Position numbers and translations under genes: made by a program | Notes under the pieces: generated by a model | What the model saw: only the letters and a program-made list of their open reading frames with translations | Databases searched by the model: none | Told to the model about the DNA's origin: nothing | In this document: piece after piece, positions 20,791 to 31,616 of the stretch | Numbering within the stretch: the first letter of the stretch is position 1 | How the letters are laid out: every line of letters begins with the position of its first letter | Source: Spiroplasma endosymbiont of Aspidapion aeneum | Lineage (GTDB): Bacteria; Bacillota_I; Bacilli_A; Mycoplasmatales; Mycoplasmataceae | NCBI RefSeq assembly: GCF_964031045.1 | Contig: NZ_OZ034994.1 | Span: forward strand, 248,001 to 312,000 | Direction of reading: 5' to 3' | Length of the DNA: 64,000 bases

Positions 20791-22932
20791 ATGGAAAAGG
20801 GTATTATTAAAAAAGATTATATATTCATAGATAAATCTATTTTATCAAAAGAAAAAATATTTGAGTTTATCTCAAATATTTGTATTGAAAATAATATAGT
20901 TGAAAATAGAGATGCTTTGATTAAAGCTTTTCTTGATCGAGAAAACTTAGAACCTACATTTACAGGAGACGGCTTTGCAATTCCACACGCAAGAACATCT
21001 GGTATAAACAAGCCTGCTATTTTCTTTATGAGATTAAAGACCCCAGTTAAATGATTTGAAGACAATAAAGTAAAGTGTCTTATAGCTTTAATTATTCCAG
21101 AAAAAAAAGCTGACTATCTTGATATATTATCAAAGGTAGCAACTAAATTATTGGATAAGAATATTGTTGAAAAATTAAATACTGAAAAAAGTATTGACAA
21201 AATTTATTCAATTTTAGCAGAGGATGTTGAGCTTAAAAAAAGTCACATTGGAAATAAGGATAATATTTCTATTGTTGGAGTAACAGCTTGTGCAACAGGT
21301 GTTGCTCACACATATATGGCAAGGGAAGCTATAATATCTGCATGTGAAAAATTAAATTGAAATTGTTCTATTGAAACACAAGGTCAAAAGGGGCAAGAGT
21401 TTAATCTAACTACAAAAGAAATAGATGATGCTGATGGTGTAATTTTGGCAACAGATATTGCTATAGATATGGAGAGATTTGTTGGTAAAAAAATTCTAAA
21501 ATTAGGAACTAAAGAGACAATAAATAACCCTATTGATAGCGTTCGAAATGTTATATCAAAAGGCCAAGTTTTTAATCAGGGTTTAGGATCAAATTCCATT
21601 TTTGAGGTAAATCAAAAAAAAGCATGAATTGGTCATATTATGAGTGGTGTTAGTTTTATGATTCCATTTATTGTATTTGCAGGTATTATATTTGCTGTCG
21701 TAACTGGGATAGGAAAACTTGTATATGGTCCATGGTTAAATTATTCTGATGGTAAACTTGATGGTATGGTATATATTCAAGAAAATATTCACATTCAAAG
21801 TTCTTGGTCATTACAATATTTAACACATACACCGTCATTAAAAGACAATGGTTTGTATACAGCGAGAATAGAAGGTTTTGGAATTGCCTTCTTTTACCTA
21901 TTAAATAATTTTGCTAATGTAGGTTTCTTAGTAATGATTCCTATAATGGGAGCATATATAGCAAATTCAATAGCAGGAAGAGCGGCAATTTGTCCAGCAT
22001 TTGTACTTACTTTTTTAGGAGTAACTCCAAGTTATTGAATGTCATATGGAGCATTTTATGATATGAAAGCAAATTTCCCAAGTAATGGTGGGGGAATATT
22101 TGCTGCCCTGTTATTTGGTTTTGTTGTTGGTTATACAATCAAAATAATTAATACTCGAATAAGAATAAATAAATATATTCAACCAATTATGCCAATCATT
22201 ATTATCCCTGTTTTTGTATCATTAATTTATGGAATTATAACTATTTTGCTCTTAGGAAATATATTTGGAATATCAATTGGTTATGTCAACAAAGGTTTAC
22301 AAAAAATGGAAGAAAGTAATATTGGAATGCCAATTCTTGGTCTAATCCTTGGTATGTTGGCTGGTGTTGATATGGGGGGTCCTATAAATAAAATTGCCTC
22401 ATTTGGAGCAACAGCACTTATATTTACAGATGGTGGTAAAGCTATGGGGACAGCGGCGGCTGCTTTTGCGGTTGCACCGATGGGATGTGGTATTGCAACA
22501 TTTATCTTTAGAAATAGATTTAAAAAAGATAAACCTATTGCTGTAAATGCAATAATCTTAGGGTTTATGGGTATTTCCGAAGGAGCAATACCCTTTGCTG
22601 TAAAATACACATGAGCTGTAATTTGTGCAAATATTATTGGTTCTGGTGTTGCTGGAATGTTAGCTGGGTTATTCCATGTTTCTGGGTGAGTTGGTGCATG
22701 AGGTGGACCTATTATCGCATTCTTTGGTGGTGTCACAACATGAACAATGGGATATATTGGTATACTATATTACTTTATTGCAATTGCTGCAGGAATTGCA
22801 GTTCAAATAGTTTTATTTAGATTCTTTGTTAAAATTCAAGACAAAAAAAGCGATTTAAATATTGAAAATGATGAAAAACAAGTTGAACAAATTACAAATA
22901 AAGTAAATAAAACCGAAGAAGTAACTTCTTAA
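20791..22932 (+). CDS. Fructose-type PTS permease EIIABC (second copy)
   Basis: A 713-residue PTS permease with the same layout as the protein at 7433: EIIA with phosphoryl His66 (GFAIPHARTSG), EIIB with Cys in GVTACATGVAHTYMAREA, and EIIC with GVDMGGPINKIASFG and SEGAIPFAVKYT. The C-terminal tail is only about 35 residues. It is read through many TGA Trp codons. The EIIC has an insert between early membrane helices (about residues 313-365), larger than in the first copy, which suggests a different sugar. It is a single-gene unit with its own operator-like palindrome and a clear terminator. Specificity (fructose, mannitol, or another) is unknown. Confidence 0.92.
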
Positions 22933-22954
22933 AAATTATACTATCGAAAAATAT

Positions 22955-22984
22955 AAAATGACCTATTATTTAGGTCATTTTTTT
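22955..22984 (+). terminator. Intrinsic terminator
   Basis: Stem aaaatgaccta/taggtcattt with loop ttatt and a run of seven T. Confidence 0.9.
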
Positions 22985-23020
22985 ATGTTGGGATTTATAG
23001 ATTAAAATATTAATTTATTG

Positions 23021-23026
23021 TATAAT
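23021..23026 (+). promoter_or_regulatory. -10 box for the PheT-like gene
   Basis: TGTATAAT context at 23019-23026, 27 bases before the start codon; ribosome binding site aaaggga follows. Confidence 0.55.
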
Positions 23027-23052
23027 TAACATAGATATTAAAAGGGAATTAT

Positions 23053-24387
23053 ATGTATTTAAGTAAACTAATGATAAATGAGATATTAAATAATGCGAAT
23101 TTAGATGAAAATAATATTAAATCAGCATTACAAGAACTGGGATATGATTTCAAGGAAATGGTTAAATCTTGCAAACAAGAAGATAGTTTGGAAATATGTC
23201 ACGTTGGAAGTAGCCATCAACTTGACGATACTCACGAATATTTATCCTTAGTAGATATAGGAGAAGACTTACCAGCTGTTGCTATATCGCAATGAGAATC
23301 AAAAAGTGGCGATTTTATAATTTTTGCAAAAAATTATAAAAAAATATTTAAGAAAGGTAAAATAGAACCTAGAAGACACAATGAATTAAAGACTGATGGT
23401 TACCTTTGTACACTTGATGATTTAGGATATAATTTTAAAATTTTAGATTATAATAAAACTAATAATCTTTTACCAATATTATCAAAGGAAGACTTTTCAA
23501 AAAAATATGGTATGGAAACAATCTTAGATATTATTGGAGTAAAGGATATAATATTTCATATAAATACTAATAATAGTTTTTATGAAATTATAAATGACTT
23601 AGCATTCTATTTTCGTAAAAAACCAGTTCGAAGCGAACTTGATGAGTTAGATAATATTAAAATGGATATTACAATCAATGGGAATATTGAATCCAACGAT
23701 TTAGCTGTAGTTGGCTATCAGTTTATACCTGTTAGAAAAATATTTGAAATAACTGAAACAAAATGAGAATTATATACATATGATTTTCTACTTTTAGATA
23801 AATTAAATATTGTAAATCAAGATAATATTTTTATTAATTTAACAAATATTTTAGAATATGAATCAAATGCAAGGGTTATTTTTTTTGATTATCAAAAAAT
23901 TAATGGCATAATAAACATTAAACATATGCAAGATTTGTTGGTTATTAGTGACAATAATAATGTAATCTATAATAGTGAGGGCTATGTAAACATTGACTAT
24001 ATACCCAATAAATCAACAAAAAATATTATTGCAATATATTTACTTGAAAATAGCCAAAGATCTAATATTGATTATATAAAAAATCGTGTCGGCTATTGAC
24101 TAAATAGATATCTTATTTCAAACCAGTATAGCCAAATAAGATATTTTGATAATTATGCTATAAGTTTTAAAAAGTTCCATTTTGACATGTCAAATATAAA
24201 TAATAATATGGATGACAAAAAAAGAATAAGACAAATAACAAAATTATTAAGATTTTTTGATATTGATGTCAAGGAATTTGAAGAACACACTGGAGAATTT
24301 ACAATAGCAAATACCAATGGTAAAATTGATAGTATAGATAAAATTTATTCTTTAATTGAACAAAAACTAAAATTTAATAAAATTTAA
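23053..24387 (+). CDS. Free-standing PheT-like protein (N-terminal half of PheRS beta)
   Basis: The 444-residue product follows the domain order of the first half of phenylalanyl-tRNA synthetase beta: a B1-like start (MYLSKLMINEILNN), an OB tRNA-binding segment (residues about 45-125, ending TDGYLCTLDDLGY where PheT has NGMICSxxELG), a second B1 part (FHINTNNSFYEIINDLAFYF), B3/B4 (NIFINLTNILEYESNARVIFFDYQKING, comparable to NNIVDITNYxxLExGQPLHAFD), and B5 ending SIDKIYSLIEQKLKFNKI. It stops where the catalytic-like B6/B7 would begin. The editing-site His and Pro of the PLHAFD motif are gone. The frame is intact over 444 codons with TGA Trp, so it is maintained. I infer a diverged paralogue; function is unknown (tRNA binding, trans-editing remnant or regulation). 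True pheT must be elsewhere. Confidence 0.7.
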
Positions 24388-24470
24388 TAAAATTTAACAA
24401 ACTTATTAAGGCTTATGTTATACTTAAATAAGAATTTAATATTTTAATTAAATAAAAAGGTGGTGTAATA

Positions 24471-24650
24471 ATGGCTGTTCCATTTAGAAAAACAAGCAAG
24501 GCAAGAAAAAATAAACGTAGAAGTCACCTAGCATTAGTTGTTGATGCTTTAGTTTCTTGTACTAATTGTGGTGCAATAATTAAACCGCATAGAGTGTGTC
24601 GTGATTGTGGTTTTTATAAAAATAAAGAAGTTATTCAAGTAGAGGGTTAA
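24471..24650 (+). CDS. rpmF: 50S ribosomal protein L32
   Basis: The 59-residue protein MAVPFRKTSKARKNKRR... is L32, a small zinc-ribbon protein of the large subunit. Basic N terminus, then two CxxC knuckles (CTNCGAIIKPHRVCRDCG) that bind zinc. It was too short for a long-ORF screen. The ribosome binding site aaaggtgg precedes the ATG, and a terminator follows at once. In many bacteria rpmF is preceded by yceD; here the PheT-like gene occupies that place. Confidence 0.97.
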   Translation: MAVPFRKTSKARKNKRRSHLALVVDALVSCTNCGAIIKPHRVCRDCGFYKNKEVIQVEG

Positions 24651-24655
24651 TTTTA

Positions 24656-24685
24656 AAAAAATCAATATTATTGATTTTTTTTTAT
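24656..24685 (+). terminator. Intrinsic terminator after rpmF
   Basis: Stem aaaatcaat/attgatttt with loop att, followed by more than eight T. Confidence 0.9.
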
Positions 24686-24785
24686 TTTATTTTCTATTTG
24701 GCAATAACAATCATTGTGTTTTGATAAAAATATTTGATATAATACATATAGTTATATAAAACAATTGTAAATATAGGGGTGTGTT

Positions 24786-25142
24786 ATGAATTCAAGATTT
24801 GATTTTGGTCCAGTGGGAAGAAAATTACGCGAAAAATTAGATTTTATATTTGATAATGGCAATGAAGGTGAAATTAAGTCATATAATAAGATTCATTTGT
24901 GAGCAATTTTATCAGCTATCTTATTATTAATTGTTGGTTCTTCATCTACAATGTTTTTTATGTACATAGCTGTTAGTAATCACTATAAGCTTGTTTTATA
25001 TTTTTTAATTACAATTTTAATTGCATCTATTTTTTTTCCATTGTTTACATATTTTTGAATTTGACCTAAAATTACAAATTCGGTTTATAATCGAATTATT
25101 AAAAGATTAAATGACCGCCCAGGAATAAAAGAAGATGATTAG
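24786..25142 (+). CDS. Small membrane protein, unknown
   Basis: A 118-residue protein read through three TGA Trp codons. A charged cytoplasmic N-terminal part of about 40 residues (MNSRFDFGPVGRKLREK) is followed by two hydrophobic helices separated by a short loop (around residues 43-67 and 75-98), then a basic, acidic-ended tail (ITNSVYNRIIKRL..KEDD). No family is recognised. The upstream -10-like tataat (24736-24741) and the weak ribosome binding site aggggtgt support expression. It precedes manA by 39 bases, so they may be cotranscribed. Confidence 0.65.
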
Positions 25143-25181
25143 TTGCATAAAGGTATTATTTGAGAAGAAGGTTGTAAAAAG

Positions 25182-26096
25182 ATGAAAATAAAAAAAGTTA
25201 GCCCATTTTTAGCAGAACGAGTATGAGGTGGAAAAAAAGCAAAAGAAAGAGGGTTTAAAACCACTAGTGATATTATTGGAGAAGTTTGGACTATTTCTGC
25301 TCATCCAAATGGAATGGGATTTGTTAGTGAAAACAATAAAGAAATTTCACTTAAGGAATATTTTGAAAATAACCGTGTGTTATTTAATAATTATCAAGGT
25401 GAATACCCACTTTTAAACAAGCTATTATTTCCAGAAGATAACCTTTCTGTACAAGTTCATCCAAGTGATGAATATGCTTTAAAACATCATGGTTGTCTTG
25501 GAAAACCTGAATCTTGATACGTTTTAGAAGCTGAGAAAAATGCTAGTCTTATTTATGGACATAAAGCCAAATCTTTGGATGAATTTAAAGAAAATATTAA
25601 AAATAATGATTGAAATAAGATCTTAAAAACGGTCAATATCGAAGTGAATGATTTTATTAATGTTCCCGCTGGAAAAATCCATGGAGTAGGTCCGGGTGTT
25701 GTTATTTATGAAACACAACGTTCAAGCGATATCACATATCGTCTTTATGATTACAACCGCCTTGGAACTGATGGAAAACCAAGAGAACTTCACATCGAAG
25801 ACAGTCTAAAAAATATTTTAATACCCGATACTAATTTACCAATAATAAAAAACGCAAATAAAAACTTTTTTCAATCCTCAAATTTTAACCTTTACTTGTG
25901 AGACTGGAGTGATGGTTTAAGTTTGAAAATAGATAATGCTCAATGGCTACAAGTGACCATTTTATCTAAGAGGGCAATTATTAACAATATTGAATTTTCA
26001 TTATATGAATCTGCAATTATATTTGATAGTGATATTTTTAATCTTACATGTGATAAGAATACAAGGGCGATAATATCTTACTTACAAAGTAAATAA
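25182..26096 (+). CDS. manA: Mannose-6-phosphate isomerase, type I
   Basis: Zinc enzyme that converts mannose 6-phosphate and fructose 6-phosphate. The 304-residue protein fits the short Firmicute ManA form. Sequence shows the start KKVSPFLAERVWGG (W by TGA), the first zinc ligands in NLSVQVHPSDEYA, ESWYVLE, FINVPAGKIHGVGPGVVIYETQRSSDITYRLYDYNR with the remaining ligands and catalytic Arg. Several Trp are TGA. The ATG at 25182 is taken because the product then begins at the family N terminus; the upstream aagaaggt may serve as ribosome binding site. It allows growth on mannose taken up by PTS. Confidence 0.95.
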
Positions 26097-26103
26097 AAAG
26101 AAT

Positions 26104-26134
26104 TAAAAAATCAGTAATTACTGATTTTTTTAAT
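26104..26134 (+). terminator. Intrinsic terminator after manA
   Basis: Stem aaaaatcagtaa/ttactgattttt closed directly (tight loop), ending in seven T. It separates manA from the amino-sugar operon. Confidence 0.88.
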
Positions 26135-26205
26135 TTTATAGCAATTATTTTGCAATATTTAATACCCCATATAAATATTAAAATATATCAACATTTATAT
26201 TTATA

Positions 26206-26214
26206 TGGTATAAT
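26206..26214 (+). promoter_or_regulatory. Extended -10 promoter of the nag operon
   Basis: TGgTATAAT lies 32 bases before the nagA start. No confident -35 was seen. Confidence 0.65.
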
Positions 26215-26246
26215 GAAAGTAGGCCTAGTGTTAAATAGGGGTGAAC

Positions 26247-27401
26247 GTGAAAATAAATAACGTAACTTTAGTATTGGAAAATAAAATCCAAAAAAATGCA
26301 TCAATTTTTTTTAATAATAATAGGATCGTAGAAATAAAACAAACACCATATATAGATGGGATAGATGGCCAAGGGAATATTATAATCCCTGGCTTTATTG
26401 ACATTCATATGCATGGTGGCTATGGGATTGATTTTGATAATTTATCAAGTCAAAACATTAAAAAATTGATTAACAATATTTATGGGGAAGGTGTCACAAA
26501 TTTTTGCATAGGTAATGTCGCCACAAAGGTTGACAGATTAAACGAAAGATTAAAAGAATTAGAAACAATAGTTTCAAGTAATGAAAATATAAATAAATCA
26601 TTACTAGGATTTTATATGGAAGGGCCCTTTATTTCAAAATTAAAAAAAGGTGCTCATAACCCAGAAAATATCGAAAAGCCTAATATTGAAAATATAAAGA
26701 TATTGCTCGAGGGTATAGATACACAATATATAAAATATATAGTTTATGCCCCAGAGGAGGCTGATGATAAATTTGTAAATTTTGTTAAAAACAAAAATAT
26801 TAATTTATCAATAGGTCACACAAATGCTACATATTATGAAGCATATAAAGATTTTAAGGAGAATAAGGTTTCACATCTAACTCATTTTAATAATGCTATG
26901 ACATTATATAACCATCGCCAACCAGGGGTTGTAAATTTTGGTTTTTTACACGATGATGTAAAATGTGAATTAATTACAGATGGAGTTCATAATGAATTAT
27001 CTGTTATTAAATTAGTATATAAAATAAAAACAGCTCAAAATCTTATTATAATTACTGACTCTATGAATGCAAAAGGTCTTCCAAATGGACCATACCATTT
27101 AGGTAGTCTTAATGTAATTAAAAAAGATAATATTGTAACATTAGCAGATAACACATTAGCTGGAAGTAGTGCAAAATATATTCATTGTGTCCAAACCTTT
27201 ATTAAAGCAACTCAATGTAGCTTATTAGATTTAAATAAAGTGACCAGTTACAACGCTGCTAAAGAATTAAAATTAGATAAAGAAATTGGATTAATAAAGG
27301 AAGGTTATATTGCAAATTGTGTTTTACTAGATAAAAATGATTATTCTGTTTTAAAAACATTTGTAAACGGTAAAATTGTTTACGAGAAAGGTGGTTATTA
27401 A
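26247..27401 (+). CDS. nagA: N-acetylglucosamine-6-phosphate deacetylase
   Basis: NagA removes acetate from GlcNAc-6-P, giving glucosamine-6-P for NagB. The 384-residue protein has the amidohydrolase metal site IDIHMHGGYG, the Glu ligand in GFYMEGPFIS, His ligands in SIGHTNATY and THFNNAM, and the catalytic Asp in ITDSMNAKG. Start: GTG at 26247 is six bases after tagggg; a GTG at 26241 in the same frame is the alternative and would add two residues. The gene abuts nagB with no gap. First gene of a five-gene amino-sugar operon. Confidence 0.95.
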   Translation: MKINNVTLVLENKIQKNASIFFNNNRIVEIKQTPYIDGIDGQGNIIIPGFIDIHMHGGYGIDFDNLSSQNIKKLINNIYGEGVTNFCIGNVATKVDRLNERLKELETIVSSNENINKSLLGFYMEGPFISKLKKGAHNPENIEKPNIENIKILLEGIDTQYIKYIVYAPEEADDKFVNFVKNKNINLSIGHTNATYYEAYKDFKENKVSHLTHFNNAMTLYNHRQPGVVNFGFLHDDVKCELITDGVHNELSVIKLVYKIKTAQNLIIITDSMNAKGLPNGPYHLGSLNVIKKDNIVTLADNTLAGSSAKYIHCVQTFIKATQCSLLDLNKVTSYNAAKELKLDKEIGLIKEGYIANCVLLDKNDYSVLKTFVNGKIVYEKGGY

Positions 27402-28121
27402 ATGAATATAGAAATTTTAGAGAATGAAGATCAAGTAGGAGAATTTTTAGGGAAGATAATTATTGATGCAGTTAAAAACAACCCAAAAATAGTTTTAGGT
27501 TTAGCAACAGGTAGTTCTCCAATTAAAACATATGAATATTTAATTAGTGATTTTAAAAAAAATAAAACTGATTTTTCACAAGTTATAGCATTTAATCTTG
27601 ATGAATATATTGGTCTTAATGAAAATGATGACCAATCATATAAATATTATATGAATGAACAATTATTTAATCATATTAATATCAATAAAAAAAATACTTT
27701 TATTCCAGATCCAAAAACTTATTTAAATAATGCAAGTGATTATGATAAAAAAATAGCAGAGTATGGTGGAATTGATTTACAAATATTGGGAATAGGTGAA
27801 AATGGACATATTGGTTTTAACGAACCACCAACATCATTTGATTCTTTAACCCACGTTGTTGATTTAACAAAATCAACAATTAATTCAAATGCAAAATTTT
27901 TCAAAAATATTGAGGATGTACCAAAACAAGCCATATCAATGGGTTTAAATTCAATATATAAAGCAAAAAAAATTTATCTTATAGCTCTTGGTGAAAAAAA
28001 ACAAGATGCTATTTTCCAATTAGTAAAAGGCAATAAAACAGAAGAGTGGCCTTGTACAATATTAAAAGACCACTCTAACTTTACACTAATTATAGATAAA
28101 AAAGCCGCGGGCAGAATTTAA
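27402..28121 (+). CDS. nagB: Glucosamine-6-phosphate deaminase
   Basis: NagB converts glucosamine-6-P to fructose-6-P and ammonia, the entry of amino sugars into glycolysis. The 239-residue protein has GLATGSSP (phosphate loop), FNLDEYIGL with the catalytic Asp, LGIGENGHIGFNEPP with the catalytic His and the ring-opening Glu region, and ISMGLNSIYKAKKIYLIALG. Its ATG follows the nagA stop directly, behind gaaaggtgg, and its stop overlaps the cutC-like start (taATGa type). Confidence 0.97.
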   Translation: MNIEILENEDQVGEFLGKIIIDAVKNNPKIVLGLATGSSPIKTYEYLISDFKKNKTDFSQVIAFNLDEYIGLNENDDQSYKYYMNEQLFNHININKKNTFIPDPKTYLNNASDYDKKIAEYGGIDLQILGIGENGHIGFNEPPTSFDSLTHVVDLTKSTINSNAKFFKNIEDVPKQAISMGLNSIYKAKKIYLIALGEKKQDAIFQLVKGNKTEEWPCTILKDHSNFTLIIDKKAAGRI

Positions 28122-28795
28122 TGAAATTAGAAATTATCGCAAGAGACCTATATGATATTGAATTAATAAATAGGTCAAACGCAGATAGAATTGAATTTTG
28201 TTCAAACTTACAAGTGGGTGGTTTAACCCCAACGTTTTTTGAAATAAAAAATACTTTCTCAAAAATACCGGTAAATGTTATGATTAGAGAAACAAATAGA
28301 GATTTTATTTACAGTGAAGATGAAATGAAATTACTATTAAATGAAATTGAATTTTGTGGAAAAAGTAATAATATATCTGGTGTTGTTTTTGGTATGCTAA
28401 CAAAAGAAAACGATATTGACATTAAACATCTTAAGACCGCTGTTTCATTGGCAAAAGAATATAATATGACCGTAACTTTTCATAAAGCTTTTGATCTTAT
28501 AAATGATTTTGAGGAGGGTTATAAAATCCTATGTGATCTTAAAATTGATTATGTTTTAACAGCGTGTGGAAGTAATATAATTGAAAATATAACTACATTA
28601 AATAAGCTTAAGAATATTAAGGGCCATACCAAAATATTGGGTGGCGGGGGAATAAACAGCGATAATATTGATAAAGTCAAAGATGTTGTTGATGAAATTC
28701 ACCTTGGAACATTAGCAAGAGAAAACAATAGTTTTAATTATCCTGTTGATGTTCTTAAAATTAACAAACTAAAAAAATTAATAACAGGGGGATAG
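28121..28795 (+). CDS. cutC: CutC-family protein
   Basis: A 224-residue TIM-barrel protein of the CutC family: MKLEIIARDLYDIELINRSNADRIEFCSNLQVGGLTP, then VMIRETNRDFIYS, GVVFGMLTKENDID, VTFHKAFDL, LTACGS, and ILGGGGINSDN. CutC was first linked to copper homeostasis in E. coli, but that role is contested. Its placement between nagB and the GlcNAc PTS genes argues for a role in amino-sugar metabolism here, an inference from context only. The ATG overlaps the nagB stop codon, so translation is coupled. Confidence 0.9.
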   Translation: MKLEIIARDLYDIELINRSNADRIEFCSNLQVGGLTPTFFEIKNTFSKIPVNVMIRETNRDFIYSEDEMKLLLNEIEFCGKSNNISGVVFGMLTKENDIDIKHLKTAVSLAKEYNMTVTFHKAFDLINDFEEGYKILCDLKIDYVLTACGSNIIENITTLNKLKNIKGHTKILGGGGINSDNIDKVKDVVDEIHLGTLARENNSFNYPVDVLKINKLKKLITGG

Positions 28796-28798
28796 AAA

Positions 28799-29059
28799 AT
28801 GCAACATAGTACAGCTATTTACTTCTTTGTGGTTGGTATTATTGCATTAATTGGTTTTTGTGTTTATATAGCAATATTTACAATCCATATAAAAAAAATC
28901 AAAAAAGAAGGCCACACAACATTTAACAGAATAAATCCAAACTCTAATTTTATAATGAGATTTTGGGGAAATGCTATCTTATACATAATTCCATTTGGAA
29001 TGTTCTGTGTGGCATTAATTTTTATAAGTATATCATTTGAACCGTTATTTATACCATAG
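28799..29059 (+). CDS. Small two-helix membrane protein in nag operon
   Basis: An 86-residue protein with two hydrophobic segments (residues about 7-29 and 56-80) separated by a basic loop (HIKKIKKEGHTTFNRINPNSN). It begins three bases after the cutC-like stop with gggggatag as ribosome binding site and ends 14 bases before nagE. I know no family for it. Its position suggests it assists the PTS permease or sits in the membrane with it, but nothing in the sequence proves this. Confidence 0.72.
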   Translation: MQHSTAIYFFVVGIIALIGFCVYIAIFTIHIKKIKKEGHTTFNRINPNSNFIMRFWGNAILYIIPFGMFCVALIFISISFEPLFIP

Positions 29060-29073
29060 AAAGGATATAAAAT

Positions 29074-30852
29074 ATGTTTAAACAAAAAACACATACAAGT
29101 CTAAGTTTGATAAACTCAAAAAACAATACAGATGTTATTGAAGGAAAAACTAAAAATAATTATTTGTCAAAAATTCTTAACATCTTGCAAGAGTTTGGGA
29201 AAGCATTGCAGTATCCAATTGCAATTTTACCATTTTGTGCAATTTTTAATAGGCTGGGAAACCTAGGAGAGACATATAGCACATCAACTGTTGGGGATGA
29301 TAAAATAATCACAAATAGCTTTGGGTATTGAATATCTCATATCATGTCAATGGCGGGAGGAGTAGCATTTGACAATCTTGCTTTCTTCTTTGCAATTGGG
29401 ATCGCCTTTGGTTTGTCAAAAGACCATAGGGGGGAAGCTGCAATTGCTGGTGCATTATTTTATTTAATTTTAGAAAAAATGTTGGGAGAGGGTGGTTTGG
29501 CAACCCTATTTTATCAAAACGCAATGAAAAATGATTCATCAATCGTAGATGGTAAAGGTAATAAATTATCATCTCTACTTTATATGAATAAAGGTGGTAA
29601 ATCACTTTGGATGTTAAACCTAGGTGCACTGGGTGGTATTATTGCTGGTTCCTTTGCATCTTGGTCATATAACAAATTTAAAGATACCAACCTACCAAAA
29701 GCATTATCATTCTTTGGTGGAAAAAGATTTGTACCTATGGTGGTTGTTGTCTTGACAATACCAGTATCATTTGCGTTAGCAGTTATTTGACCTTGGGTAC
29801 AATTGGGTTTGGTTAGTTTAGGAAAATATTTAACAGGAGATAACCTTTTTATTAAGGTTTTTGGAGTGTCTTTATACTCATTCCTAAACCGTTTATTAAT
29901 TCCATTTGGGTTACACCAAGTATTAAATGTATTCTTTTGATTCCAAATGCCAATGACAGGACACGTAGTTAGCCCTGGTAGTGGTTCAATTGGTACAGAC
30001 CAAACAACAGTAAATGGAGATATAACAGCATTTTCAAAAGGTATTGAAGGTGGTGGTTTATTCCAATCTGGATTTTTTCCAATAATGATGGGGGGTCTCC
30101 CTGCGGCAGCAATTGCAATGATATATGCGTCGCCCAAAGATAGAAGAACAGAGGTAGCAGGATTTTTAGGTGGAGTTGCTGGAGTTGCATTTTTATGTGG
30201 AATTACAGAACCAATTGAATTTTCATTTGTTTTCATAGCACCTGGTTTATATGTAATCCATGCAGCTCTTACAGCTATATTTGCAGCAGTTTCTGTTCTT
30301 ATGCAAATTCAAGTAGGATTTGCATTCTCAGCTGGCTTTATTGATTATATTGTTTCTATGCCACAAGCTTGAGGATATTCAGCAGCTAAATCTGGAGCAG
30401 CACACTTCTTCTCAAATCCATTGTGATTATTAGTGTTAACTATTATTGCAGCAGCAGTATACTTTGTTACATTCTCATGATGAATACGACACTTTGATAT
30501 TAAAACACCAGGAAGAGACGAAGCTCTTGATGACTCTTTATCAAGTAATGAAATAATTGGTACCAATGGTAAAGTAAGAAAATCAACATCAAAAGAAAAA
30601 CACATTGTAATGGCACAAAAATTATTAGATGCAGTTGGTATAGATAATGTTGAACAAGTTGACAATTGTGCAACAAGATTGAGATTAATTGTAAAAGATA
30701 GTTCAAAAGCTGATGAAAAGGCTATTAAAAGTGCCGGTGCATTTGGTATGAAAAAATTAGGTAAAACATCATTACAAATAATTGTAGGGCCTGATGTTGA
30801 ACACGTGGCTAGAGAATTTGAAATTATTTGAAAAGATAAAAAAACAGCTTAA
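29074..30852 (+). CDS. nagE: N-acetylglucosamine-type PTS permease EIICB
   Basis: Glucose-superfamily PTS permease, assigned to GlcNAc by operon context. The 592-residue protein has a membrane EIIC domain (residues about 40-480, including PIAILPFCAIFNRLGNLG, the conserved FLGGVAGVAFLCGITEPIEFSFVF signature and IPFGLHQVLNVFFWF), then EIIB at the C terminus with the phosphoryl Cys in VDNCATRLRLIVKD. No EIIA is attached, so a separate EIIA-Glc type protein must serve it. TGA codons for Trp are common. It is the last gene of the nag operon; no clear terminator follows. Confidence 0.92.
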
Positions 30853-31616
30853 TAAAATTAAAATATAAGTTTAAATTAATTATAATTAAAAAATATTATC
30901 ATATTAGTAAGAAAGTAATCTCTTATGTATACAATAATAAAAAAAACAAAAAGCAATTTAAAAAAATTGGTTTAGTTTTGAGATAAAATTATTGTATATG
31001 TAGGAGATTTTTTATTTAAAAAAAACAAATTAATAATTGTCAAGTAAGATTTTGATCAAGACTTAGCATTTAATTGTGTGCTGAGAAAATAATTTATCAT
31101 ACCACATTGCAAGAAGATAGTGTTTAAATTATCAAATTTAGGAAGAAAAAGCAATAGAAAATAATAATAGTAAACTTACATATATAAGAATAAAGTTAAC
31201 AACTATCAAACATCCAAAAGTCATTGCAATTCCTAGATTGAATAAGCAACTTAAAAATAGAGAGTTGAGCTTGAGATATTAAAAAAGTTCGATGAGATGA
31301 TGGGAAACTTACACAAAAAAAATAGTTTTCAATAAATATGAATTTATTGAAAACTATAAAACTATACATAAAATTTATGTATTATTCAAAATCAAAAAAT
31401 AACAAGATCTTATTATTACCACTGGATTAAAATGAAAAAAGAAAGTATCAAATAGATTTTTAATTAATGTTTGGCTAAAAAAACAGAGAGTTTTTTAATT
31501 ATCAAATAGTTCTATTAATTTTTTTTCTTCCTTTTTTGTGATTATAGAAATTATTATTTTATCACATTGTAATAAAAAACAATAAGAGTATAATAATTTA
31601 TGGAGGATATATATCT
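30853..31616. other. Noncoding stretch with a decayed IS
   Basis: Contains the IS remnant described separately, an inverted repeat gttttcaataaat/atttattgaaaac at 31324-31355 inside it, and the promoter region of a small membrane protein gene. No intact gene seen. Confidence 0.6.
31190..31490 (+). pseudogene. Remnant of an IS3-family transposase (different type)
   Basis: Three pieces in shifted frames recreate an IS3 OrfA/OrfB junction: LEILKKFDEMMGNLHKK (31266 onward, OrfA leucine zipper end), then NKYEFIENYKTIHKIYVLFKI (OrfB start), then KITRSYYYHWIKMKKES. The order and wording match the beginning of IS3 OrfB proteins, where a RSGYYxW motif is typical. Stop codons and frameshifts break every frame. 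It is not a copy of the intact element at 15925. Confidence 0.6.
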
